Positions 1-11,583 of a DNA stretch of 64,000 nt are shown here, piece after piece. The position numbers and the translations under genes are program-made. Source of the stretch: Bolinopsis microptera (taxonomy: Eukaryota > Ctenophora > Tentaculata > Lobata > Bolinopsidae); contig NC_087076.1 in NCBI RefSeq assembly GCF_026151205.1, forward strand, positions 9,276,902 to 9,340,901, given 5' to 3'. Position 1 is the stretch's first letter, and each line of letters opens with the position of its first letter. The notes under the pieces were generated by a model. The model made no database searches and was not told the origin of the DNA. It saw only the letters and a program-made list of their open reading frames with translations.

Positions 1-1364
1 GATGGAGTTTAAGAAGGCCTGGGTGGAGCAAGTGGTTATGTGTTACGTTTCGTTGGTTAAGGAGTTTAGAAGTTTGCAAGTCATTTCTATCTTTTTTGAA
101 ATAACTGCACGATAGAGTCAAATGTGTTACAGCTGTTGGTGGATTCTATCTATTCGTTTTCATATTTCAGACAGAGCTTCTCTAAGTTAGCATTCAACTA
201 TAGTCGTAGTGTATAGTCATTTTTGTCTGATGAATAGGTGTTGGCACAGAGTCAGGGGAAAGTTTCAATAGATGTGAATATAGGGGGATGGTTGGAGATT
301 TGTCTGATAGAGCTCTTGTTGTTTTTTATCTTTTGGTTAACTTTCTGTGATTGGACTCGGTATTTTCGTCCCAGCGAGTGGGACGTTGTTGCTCGCCAGT
401 AAAACAGCTATACTGCAAGTAGATGACACTAATTTTTCTACAACCACAAAATATTAAATTATAATTGTGTCTGTATGGCGCATAATGGACATAATTTGAT
501 ATTCTCGAGCCGTCGTGGCGGTGAGAGTTATTCTGAACCACTGCATGCCCCTACGATTGCTCACCTTGTGAGCTCAAGCATTTGTTTGTTGTTGTGTTGT
601 GTTGAAAGGGAAAAATTACTTGACTTTAATTCATCATCGCGATTTTAATCAGATGAGCTATGAATATAACGATTCACTTTAGTAATGGATCAATCTTATT
701 ATATGATTAGATCTTTATAAAACAAACGATCTTGGCATACAATAGATTATAATGCGGGGTTGGTGGATTTCTATAATAAATTCGACACTTCAATTTACAG
801 AATGCTTGATAGAGTAAGCAAAATTATTATCAGACTTTTCACTGCGCATGAGTAACTGGTGGATAAGCTTCGGTAAAAGCGGATCGGACAAAAAAGTCAA
901 TGCGGCACTGGGTTTGGTATGTCGGTCGTTTCTTATTGTCCATTATCTACGTTTACTGCTTGTGTAGTTATAAAACAATAGTGAGTTTCTAAATATACGC
1001 TTTAAACGATTTAGTATGAATTGAATGAATCTACTGTCAATCAGCACTCTTATAACCAAAAGCATGAGTAACTGTAGTGATGTATGATTTCTAGATACTT
1101 TAATAATTTTGGCGCTCACAGGGTTCCTCAAGACATGATTGCGGCTAAGGTTACTGCTAACTGCGCAGGGACCTTCAAGCTTAAATTTATTCAACTTATG
1201 AGGCAGTCTAACCAACGCGTGGCTTTATTTTTATTGATATTATAGTTTTGATTTTAGTAATAAATTCCAAAATTTAAATTTGTTTTAACAAAAAAAATTT
1301 GTTGTTCCAATTTTCGACAATATTTTAACGGGCGTACTTGTTAAAAGTTATTTGATTTAAATAT

Positions 1365-1410
1365 TACCGTGGACGAGTCCCAAATGGCGCGGTCGGTAGG
1401 TTATAAACCT
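1365..1410 (+). repeat. Hairpin motif copy 1 (hammerhead-like)
   Basis: One of five dispersed copies of a unit of about 50 bp. In this orientation it reads TACCG, a GACGAGTCC box, an AAAT loop, a GC-rich GCGCG-type block, and then GGTAGGTTATAAACC. TACCG can pair with CGGTA. It is the inverted partner of the copy at 16,627. Confidence 0.7.
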
Positions 1411-1872
1411 TACAACAAAAAATTGATCAACGAAAGTCAATCTTATAGTTGCAAAACAACAATATTGTCGATGTGCGACGCAATGCAAAATTTAAATATT
1501 TCGACAAAAGCTATATTCAGCAATTCATATTAATTGTGCTTTTTACGGGCGAAAAATAGTGAAAACTTGATAAACTAATAATATTTTTGAGCTTTTTTTT
1601 CTTCTTTCAAAAATCAAGAGTGATACTCGTAAAATAGTTGTTTCAGTTTTAAATACTTACAACACTACTATATAAACACAATAATTTCTAGGTCCCAATG
1701 TCAAAGCGATGAAGAGATATGACGTGCCGTTTGTATCCTAGCCAGGCATCTATTCCTGGGCTACAAGTATTGGACTTCGCCATTTTCACCTCCTCACGCC
1801 TTTTCTCCTCCATTTCATCACATCACTATGGATCTGAATTCTAGTTACAATGTTTTTAAAAATCGTTTTCAT

Positions 1873-2334
1873 TACAATGAGCTGAAAGCTCTCACGGCAG
1901 TGTTGAGAATGTCATGAAACTTAAGAGAAAATTCTGTTAAAATGCGAGGTCTTCTTGGAGTTGCAATCAGATTTTGTTTAGAACACAAGAGTGTTAACAT
2001 GGACGTGGATGGTCTGAACTTGAATCACTTAGGCCAGCAAAACTGCTGTTGAAAAATGCCTCTAAGTGGCTCACTTCGACTGGAGAAGAATATGTATGGT
2101 CTTCTTCAAATGGTCACACCAACGACTAGGGAGCCAATCGATCTGTTAAATTATCTTGGGATATCTGAGCTTATGCTTTATATACATCTCCAAGTTTTGG
2201 CTGCAAGCTAAATCAATGCCTAGGCAAGCATGTACACAGTTGGTTCTTGTGCAATCTAGGTACCACAACGACGACGTGGTGTTTTGACCGTCGAAAGGTA
2301 TTTTTCTATGTAGTTTCATTTGGAGCTGAGAGGA
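1873..2334 (+). pseudogene. Broken left-arm counterpart of the 153-codon right-arm ORF
   Basis: This segment is the inverted match of the ORF at 15,726-16,187 but is interrupted by stops and frame changes in this arm. The next bases downstream (about 2,330-2,700) also match the other arm, where short coding-like stretches continue in changing frames. I do not recognise the product. Confidence 0.4.
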
Positions 2335-3959
2335 CCATCGACATAATTCCAGAAGAAGGCGGATAGCGATGTAACAATAAATGCTATATCACCCCAAAAG
2401 GATGACAGTTTGTATATATGAAACCGGGGTGTCAGGAATTTGTCTTCACAAGGTTGTGCAGAGAGCCTCAGTTTAATGGGCTCGGCTAATTGCTGATACT
2501 TTTCGCGGCCAGATACAAGACAGATACAATAATGTATGTCAAGAGCCAGAGGCCCGCACTACAATTCACTTATGCCGCCCACACCACTCAAACACCACTC
2601 AACCTTTTACCTACCGAAATACTCCAAGATAACCGTAAGAGCAGGAAAACCACTGTTGTTTGGTACCGTCAATGACAAAATTAGTACTGGGACAATTAAG
2701 TTGGATTCCGGGGACGGAAAGTAAATCAATGTGTCTCAAGTGGTGCAAAAATTATGAGAATCACGTAACATTCATAATTTTCATAAAACTCATGCAGCTG
2801 CGGAAGCTGACGATATTGAAAAAATTTATTGAGTGTTGGTACTAATGACATTTACATTCTAAGTATGGGGTACAGATCCTTAGGATGTATCTCACTGAAT
2901 TAATTGACCCAATAAAGCAGTTATTTCCCGCTGCAAGTTTACTTTATCCAATGTTGTTTCCTATTAAATGTTTATATTTCTACAATAGCAAAGAAATGTC
3001 TAGTTTATTAATCTACTTAAAGACTTATGCCTAAATAATAATTGGTGTTCTTAGACTGTTTCCTGTCTTTTTAAAAAAACTCGAGACTTTAGATCATGTA
3101 ATGAACTTCTATACATGATTGGCGTTCATCCTCATATGAGAGGAGTAGGTTTATGTCCATTGGCTTAGTTTGTTTGTAATCGATCACAGTTTTGGACCAG
3201 GGTTGTAAATCAACTCTTCTGGGAATTTAAATACTTTGCTCTTTCTCTCCATATATATTTTGCTTAAGTCGTTGGCCTAATATTAAAACTCAAACAAATC
3301 TACTGATTTATCTTTTCATCCTTTTATGCTCAATTTCGGTACATTGGTCTCTGTCCTATTTTCCAATTTGTTAGACATTGAAATCGGTTAGACTTAGAAT
3401 AGGTCTTTTTGCATGCAAAAGGCTCGTACTCAGTCAAGAATGCACTTATTACATATCAACAGTTTTTACTAACTAAATTTACACATTTAAGCTATCTCAT
3501 ACACCACCCACACATCAACTAACAATTATATTAATATATGTGTCTCTTTATTCTCTATCATGACTTATCTCTTTTCTCCAATCTTCTTCCACGGTTAGGT
3601 CCATGAACACGCTATTACCCCCTAGATTCTAATATTCATTCCATCTATACTCCTTGGCAGCCCACGAGTATCTTTATTACCATTTCTTGCTTGCTCCCAT
3701 CATCAAAACTTTTCTTAGTAATTATCTCTCATCGGTTTATATGAAATCCGTTCTTCTCCCCTGGTGAGACTGAATAGTGTCAAAGTATTCCAGCCGTCTC
3801 AGGCGTCTAGTATCTTTATTCATTCTTTGGGTTTTCTCTCTTACTTTCTCTTTGATAATCTTGTTAATCCTTCGATGCTTAATCCAGGTCCCCAACTCTA
3901 TGTGTTACTCTACCCAAAATGTCATAGGTCTCATCTACTTTCAGTAACCTAAGCTCCTT

Positions 3960-6900
3960 CTCCATCCCCTCTTGATGGTAATAAGATTTCCGAACTTCAA
4001 TCTTTGCTAAACATAGAGCAGCTGACATAATTGCCCCGAAATGAGATTGGCTACTAATAAAATCTATTTCTAGCAACGAAATCTTTCCATCTTCTCAATT
4101 GAATCTTCACCGAAAAAAATGACAGAACGACGGAATGATTAACTCAAGATCCTAATATACTAAAAAGTTTAGGGGATAATGGAGGTGGTGTTCTTTGGGC
4201 TTGTTCGGTCTGATCTCGACGCCACTACACCCGCCTACAGTTTGCCTGGTGCAGTAAATGCTTGCCGTTAAAATTTCTTTTCCTTAACAAGAGAGATTGT
4301 AATCTGTATTGTTATAGAGTAGGAACTTCTTGGGTTACATATTCTGTTGCTAGTTAGTTATTTCGCAAGCTAGTTTCCAAAATGAATCCCCTAAAATCTC
4401 TGTTATGGTGATTTAATTCCCCATACAGACTGCTCTATCTTAATCACTGTTCAGTAACTATTGAGCAATCCTTCAAAGATTTTTCAGTGATATTTTCTCT
4501 TCTCCTCAGTTGATCAATCACAACCATAAAAGTGGTAATGACATTAGAAATTCTTCTCTGTAATTATGCTACCACAATCGATAACTTGAATGTTGTGATA
4601 CTATTGTGTGCAAATGATCTTTTCTGTTCACTTTTTCAATTAAAAAGCTCCTTTTCCCGTAGGAAAACTCTAAACGATGAATATCTATAATTTTAAGAAA
4701 GCAAACTGGACATGATTAATCGTGGAATTATGCTCGATTAATTGGCAAGTCTAGAATGCCTAGATCTGATTGTCTTGGAAGTTAGTTTAAAGACTGCATT
4801 ATGATTTCGTTGATATTTATATTCCTAAAGTATTATTATCAGGTTCCTACCGCGTGGTTCGATAGTGTACTTTTTTCTTCTGCCGTAAAAAGATAGACTC
4901 AGAGCTAAATTTAAGACTTCTGGTTTATATTCTGATGAGTAATGTTTGTTACTAGCCGTAAAGATTTAAGGGCTTCATCAGCAAAATAAGAGATAATCTT
5001 TTTAATAGTGATGATCCGGCTTTATAACTAAGAAGTTTGTCACATGTTTAAGTATCATCATAACTCTCGCGTGTATTCCTATGTGTTAGTTTTTGGCAGT
5101 TCGGTTCAATCCAAAGTCAAGCTGATTTTTCAATTCTTTTTTTATAACCAGTTTCGGATCTTCAACTTTATGACATGACATCTCCTATGTCAATGATGTT
5201 GATTTTGATTTGACTTCGATCAGCGGGATGTTCGTAAGCTTCTTACCTAAATATAATTTAAACTAAAGCCAGGACAGATGGCATATCGGTAAAATTCTAT
5301 AAAAAATTGTTACGTAGGTTTAGCTTACACGTATAACATGGATTTTCGTGGATCCTACAACAGCGGACTACATTTCCCACAAGAATGGAATCTTGCAAAT
5401 GTATGTCCCACATTTATGTAAGAACAGTAAGAAAAGTGAGGTTGTAAAACTTAGACCATTTCCCTTATTGTTTAGTCATGAAAGTTTTAGTTTTTGAGCG
5501 CATTGTTAAACTGTATAACTGCTTTCTTTGACAAGTACCGTCTGATCCAGGCAGCATGGTTTTCTAGAGCACAAGTCATGACACAACCATATGGTTGATT
5601 TTTGTGATAGCGGGCATTGTCTCTTATCGGAAAACATTATAAATCATGTAGTGTTATTTGATTTTGACTGAAAGGATTTGATTCTGTAAAATCATGATAT
5701 CTTCTTCATAAGCTAAAGACCTTATATAACATTGGATGGTACACTTAAAATTTCTTACAATTACCGTTCAAGGCCGTTACCAAAGTAGTGGTTAATTGGT
5801 AATAATGCAGATGTTCATCTACCTCTTCAGTTAATTCTGGTGTATCCCCAGGGGCTCTTCCTTGGTCCCTTACTTTTGTATTGTTTATCAATGATATTCT
5901 CTTGGCTTTCGGATTAATATCCTGATATTGTTTTGTAGGCCTGATGATACAAAATTCTGGCGTAAATACAGTCATCTTTGGATAATACTATTTAAAAGGA
6001 TATAGGTCTATCTCTGAGCTGGGGCACTTAGTAAACAATAAATGCGATTCCATACAGCATATGTAAAGTGCTTATTGTTTCAGGAAAACCATCTTTTATT
6101 CTCTCCATTCGCATATAATCTTTGATGCTATCCTGCTTGGGTATGTAGATTAGAAAAAGATTTGGGGTCGAGGTTACTCCTAGCTCAGTAGGAACATAGT
6201 CAGTGCGACAGAATTTATTACTAAGGCTGCAACAACCTTGGTCTATTGGCAGTAGAGAAGTCAATATTGTCATGTTCAGAACGTCGCCGGTCGCTTTACT
6301 TCTGGTTCGTAGCAATTCGAAAATTGTTCAACTAATTGGCGCCCTTGTAATACATCACTTTGTGATAAATTAGAAAGTCTCCAACAAGAGAGCTAATTAA
6401 AGGATTCTGTCTGAAGAGGGCCGCAGTTATCCACTGAGCAATATGTCAAAAAAAGTGCAAGCTTGTCGAACAATTCTCCCCGTTTGTCTCAATAGTTTTG
6501 ACTTGAATTGAGCTTTTTTTTTCTTCACAATGTTCTGAACAATGTATTTTCTGTATGCTGACTGCACTATCTCCATTTTATCAGTGCACTTCACGACTAA
6601 TGCGTTGCCACATCGACCGTCTGTCTATTGGGTCATCATTGTTACCTAAGTTAAGTCAGATTTCACCAACTATGTTACCTCAAATAGCCCACTCGGCAAA
6701 ATCATTTTTCTACAGGAATCATATACTGTGGAATGGACTCCTTTAAGGTAAGACAGCTTGTGTCTAAGTGTTTTCAAAGCTGAGGGCATAAGAATCTATG
6801 AAATGTTTATTGGATAGTGAAACAACAGCTAGCCAGTATCCTTTGCTCCCCACATATATTATTTTTTTTTACTTAATGTTTTTATTTACCTTCCTATACT

Positions 6901-7250
6901 TTCAACATCATATCACACTTCACGCACACTCACACAATTAATGACCATATCAGACTGTTTCTAATGTATCTTTGGAATTTGAGTATTGAATACCATTCTT
7001 GGATATTACTCACAGTTTTCACCATGGGATTTGTTTGTTATTAAAATTGTTTTTATAAATTTTTTGGATTAGATTAATTGATGTAATGGTGTCCAAGTTA
7101 CTGCGACATAGTTCACTATGTGTTTACTTGTTTGGAGTGCCCATATATTTTACAGATTTGGGCACATATTTTGAACGGTTCTATTTTATATTCATCTTTG
7201 CTGTACTCTGTAAAAATTTGAAATTGTATGTATATAAAAAAAAAATATTA
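3960..7250 (+). mobile_element. Decayed jockey/CR1-like LINE, left arm
   Basis: A non-LTR retrotransposon ORF2 can be followed through frameshifts. An AP-endonuclease-type region lies at about 4.0-4.7 kb. A linker reading KDRLRAKFKTSGLYSDE lies at about 4,888-4,940. The reverse transcriptase starts around FPQEWNLANV (5,374), passes a damaged version of the NSGVPQG...LGP motif at about 5,833, keeps INDI a little further on, and has a damaged YADDTK at about 5,925. A C-terminal block with FFYRNHILWNGL ends at 6,745. A 3' UTR leads to an A-rich end near 7,245. The RT motifs are those of CR1/jockey-type LINEs; the exact clade is my inference. No continuous ORF survives. The right arm carries the same element with different lesions. 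Confidence 0.75.
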
Positions 7251-7252
7251 CA

Positions 7253-7300
7253 GGACCGTCGAACGAGTCCACTCGGGGCGTCCTGATAGGTCTATAAACC
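7253..7300 (+). repeat. Hairpin motif copy 2 (hammerhead-like)
   Basis: Same orientation as copy 1 and about 5.9 kb downstream of it. It shows CCGTCGAACGAGTCC and ends in TAGGTCTATAAACC. It lies directly after the A-rich 3' tail of the LINE in this arm. Confidence 0.65.
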
Positions 7301-8855
7301 TTATCAATTACAAAGTATTCATGTAATTTATAAAAATGATAAATGCATGTATTGACTTTAAATTACAATCATGCAAAATATTGTCACTCCTATTCATGAA
7401 GTTTGAACAAGTAATTTACAAACATGAGCAATTCGAGGAGTGTTCTTGCATTCTCAGGGAAATATAAAAACCTGCGCTTTTTCATAAATAAGAATATAAT
7501 GTTTTTACTCAACTCAAAATTTAACGCGGAAGATGCATGCGACTGACGACGACAGACGTTCTCCAACTTTATTGGCAGTGTTATTAAAGATCAAGCGCGA
7601 GCACAGAAATGTGGTCTTCCTGATTTGGATAATTGGTACAAAAGTTTGCCTCTAGTGGTATATGCAAATTCCACGTGTTGTAGCAAAATAACGTCGAGGT
7701 GTACCGAGGATACAAGGATACAAAGGATACAAAAAAGTGATATATTATTTTATTGAATTCACAATAGTTATAATTCTGTATAATTTAAGTTTACCGCTTC
7801 TAATCATTTACAAATGTGTAGGGAATAAAATAGAATATGTTCTATTATATGCTATTTTCTTTAAGAATCAATATTTGTATGGTTCATGCATGACATCGTG
7901 TAATGTGGGCCTCCTGTGCATTGCAGAGTGTAAAAAAAAGGACGAAAAACTTGTAATTTATTGCTTTCTAAAAGCTTATAGCTCCTAAATATCGAATATT
8001 TTGACAGGACATATTGTGAGTGCAATAATTTTATGATTGAAATGTAAATTGAATTTTACCATTTCAATTCGTAACTTGAATCTTTTAATTCTGCATGGAC
8101 ATTTGATTCTGGAGATTTATCCAGAAATTCTTTAGCGACAATATGATCACTATAGTGAACGTGAACCAGTGCCTAACGGGCCGGGTCCGGGATATTCAAT
8201 ATCGCAGTTAAACTGCAGTATAATTAACTTCCAATTTTATTTGAAAACACGCTTTTACATTTTACGTTGTTAACCAGTGCGAAATGTTGACTCGCATCAT
8301 TCCAACAGGACCACTATTTAAATTATGAGTGAACTCAATATCTAATAGTATACTTGATAGGAATATTGATCTTGAGTTCCCTGCCAAATTAACTATTATC
8401 TAGAAATTCATTATGAGGGGAGTGATAGGGAGAGTGATAGAGAAACAACAACACACACTAGTATTTGGTTCACAAATGATCAATTTAATCACTTACCACC
8501 CGATCGATTTAAAAAACCTTCATAAATTTGGCTTGTCAGAGTTTTCTCGCGGCACTATACAGAATTTAAAACCTAGGACCCGTAACTCTTACGTTTCTTG
8601 TTTAATTAATTTCCCACACTTGGCACAGAAGAGAGACAGACACACATTCCTGGTGATTATTAGTATGATGTTGCTCTATAATGCATTCCTAAACAACACA
8701 GTGGTGCGAATTGTTGATTGGTTGGAGTGTTAAAAAATGTATTCTCATTTTCTTTTATGATGACATTCCTATACTCTATCGAACCTCTTGGTATAGAGAA
8801 AAGAATTTTTCTTTGTCTTATTTATTTGTGACTAAATGCCTTTTTTATTCGTATT

Positions 8856-9074
8856 GCTGTGTAAATTAAATTAGATTCTAATTAGAATGACATGTTACCA
8901 ATTCAGAAGTGTTTCATAAAACGTTTTGTCAGGAAACTGATGCTTCTTTAACCTCCTGCATCTCCTTAGAGCGTTACTCTATTCAGTAATAGTGTTTGTG
9001 TGTACACTTAAATTTGATGACACATTTTCACCCCTGTTGGTTTGTTTCTTCTGTACATATCCTGAAGCAAAGAA
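8856..9074. other. Spacer at the centre of the 18-kb inverted repeat
   Basis: About 220 bp that do not pair between the arms. The last paired block I can follow is the TCTCTATCGAACCTCTTGG region near 8,773-8,850, against its complement at 9,080-9,158. The spacer is ordinary AT-rich sequence with no ORF and no obvious adapter-like sequence. Confidence 0.6.
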
Positions 9075-10630
9075 AAGAACTGAAGCAAAAGCATTTGTTC
9101 AATAAATCAGTCAAAGAATAATATCTTTTTCTCTATTCCAAGAGGTTCGATAGTGTATATATTGTAATCATAATAGAAAAATGAGAATCACATTTTTTAA
9201 CTCTCCAACCAATCAACAATTCGCAACTTTTGGTTTAGGTATGCAATTACTATGCTACCTAAATAATAATAATCCCAGGATGTGTGTATGTCTCTCTGTT
9301 TGCTTCCTCATTTGGCTTGTGTCGGAGGAAATTAATTAATCACAGAAAAACAAGGTAAGAGTTACGGGGCTGGTTTTATCTGCTATAGTGCCGAGAAAAA
9401 CTTGACGAGCAAAATATGCGGTTTTTTTAAATCGATGGTGTGTAGTGGTTTAATTGATCATTTTGTGAAACAAATAACTAATGTGTGTCGTACTGTGTGT
9501 ACTCTATCACTATCCCTCTATCTCTCCCTCATATTGATTTGCTATATAATTAGTTATTCTGGCAGGAACTCTAAGTGTCAAAGATATGCATATCAAGTAT
9601 TACTCTTAGTTATGGGAGTGCAATCAAGAATTAATTTGTGGTCTGATTGGAATGAGGAGTTAGACATGCACTGTTTAACTTCGAACAAATGTAAAGGTGT
9701 TTTCAAATAAAATTGGCATGTTTATACTGCATTTTAACTGCGTATAGTGAAGTCCACGGGACCCGGCCAGTAGGCACGGGATAACGTCACGAGTAGTGAT
9801 ATATTGTTCTATGATTTCTGGATTAAATCTCTACAGAATCAAAGGTCATGCAGAATTAAAAAAGATCAAGGTTACCGAATTGAAGTGGTAATATTCAGTT
9901 AAATTACAAATCATAAAATTTTGCAATCACAATAGTTGTCCTGACAAAATTATTTGATTATTTTAGGAGCTATATGCATTTTAAGCAAGAAATTAATTGT
10001 TTTTTCGTCCTTTTTACACTCTTGCAATTGCACAGGAGGCCCACTACAGATGCATTGATGAACCATACAATTTGATTTACTTAAAGAAAAATAGCATTAT
10101 ATTATAATCATTTCTAATTTTATCCTACACATTTGTAATGTATTTCGAAGCGTAGTAACTTAACATTCTATCAGAATATAACTATTGTGAATTAATAAAT
10201 TATTATACACTTTTTGTATCCTTGTATCTTGTATCACTTGTACACTCGACGTTATTTGTACACGGTGAATTTGCCTTATTCTCACTTAGAGGCAACTTTT
10301 GGTACAATTTATCAAAAACAGAGACAAAATTTCTGTGATCGCGCTTGTATCTTATAACACTGAATTTATGTTGGAGGACGTCTGACGTCGTCACTTCGCA
10401 TGCATCGTCGCGGTTAAATTTTGATTTGAGTGTAAAAACATTAATTTATGGATGTTATGAAAAGCGCGTTTTATTTCCTGAGGAATGCATTACACTCCTT
10501 CAAATTGCAATGTTTTAATATTGGTTTTCAACTTCATGCATTGTGACAAATATTTTGCATTGGATTTGTATTAAAGTCACTATCATGCATTTATCATTTT
10601 TATAAATTACTTGGAATACTTTTGGGAATT

Positions 10631-10684
10631 GTAGGTTTATTCTAACTATCAGGACGCTGCGCCGAGTTGGACTCGTCGCGGTCT
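10631..10684 (-). repeat. Hairpin motif copy 3 (hammerhead-like)
   Basis: Inverted partner of copy 2. On the - strand it reads CCGCGACGAGTCC, then a CGGCGC block and the GGTTTA-type end. The A/T-rich LINE tail lies next to it here as well. Confidence 0.65.
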
Positions 10685-10689
10685 GTTAA

Positions 10690-11540
10690 TATTTTTTTTT
10701 TTTTATTAATCCTATTCAAAATTTTACAGGGAGTACAGCAAAAGATGTAATATAAATAGAATCGTTCAAAAATATTGCCCCCATCTGTTAAAATATGATG
10801 GGCAAACAAAACAGGTAAACAATAGTGAACTTATGTCCGCAGTAACTTGGACCCATTACATCGAATTAATTAAATCCAAAAAATTTGTACAAAAACCTAA
10901 TAATAACAAAAAATCCATGGTGAATAACTGTGGATTTATAGTCAAAATTGGTATTTCAATACGTCAATTCCAGATACATTAGATACAGGTTGATTATGGT
11001 ATTAATGTGTGAGGTTGTGAGGGTGAAGTGTGTTTGATGTTGATAGTATAGGAAGGTAGATAAAAAACTTAATAAAACAACTAATAATATATGGGGAGCA
11101 AGGACTAGGCTAGGGTGTGTTTCACTATCCATAAACATTCCATACGATGCTTAGTGACTCAAGCTTTGAAAACACTGTAGAAACTAATTGTCTTACTGTA
11201 AAGGGAGTCATTCCACAGTATATGAGTTCAGTAGAAAGATGATTTGCATTGGCTATTTGAGGTACCTAGGTGTGAGATTTGATTTAACTAGGTAAAAATG
11301 ATGACCAATAGACAGATGTCGAGGTGGCAAGTTAGTCGAGAAGTGCCTGATATAATGCTGAGATAGTGAGCAGCATACGGAATTAAATTGTTCCGACTTT
11401 GTGGAAAACATAAGTATTCAAGTCAAACTTTTGAGCACACCAAAACACCAACCACACACACACAACACAACACAACACCCTACACCACAAACCCACACAC
11501 AAACTCACCACCCCCCCCCCCCCCCACCACAAACAACCAC

Positions 11541-11583
<43 letters not shown>

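Larger units (their letters stand above)
1..8855 (+). repeat. Left arm of an 18-kb inverted repeat
   Basis: Read as reverse complement, this stretch matches 9,075-18,032 along its whole length. Matched points are 34/17,999, 521/17,521, 1,371/16,672, 2,621/15,441, 5,835/12,215, 7,262/10,672, 8,175/9,765 and 8,785/9,145. The coordinate sums stay near 17,935 on the inner side and 18,033-18,062 on the outer side. The only real step is caused by an extra low-complexity block in the right arm. By eye about four in five bases agree, with many small indels. The arm reaches base 1, so it probably continues outside the window. It contains a hairpin motif (1,365), a region matching the right-arm ORF (about 1,870-2,335), a decayed LINE (about 3.9-7.25 kb) and a second hairpin motif (7,253). 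No host gene is visible. Confidence 0.9.
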
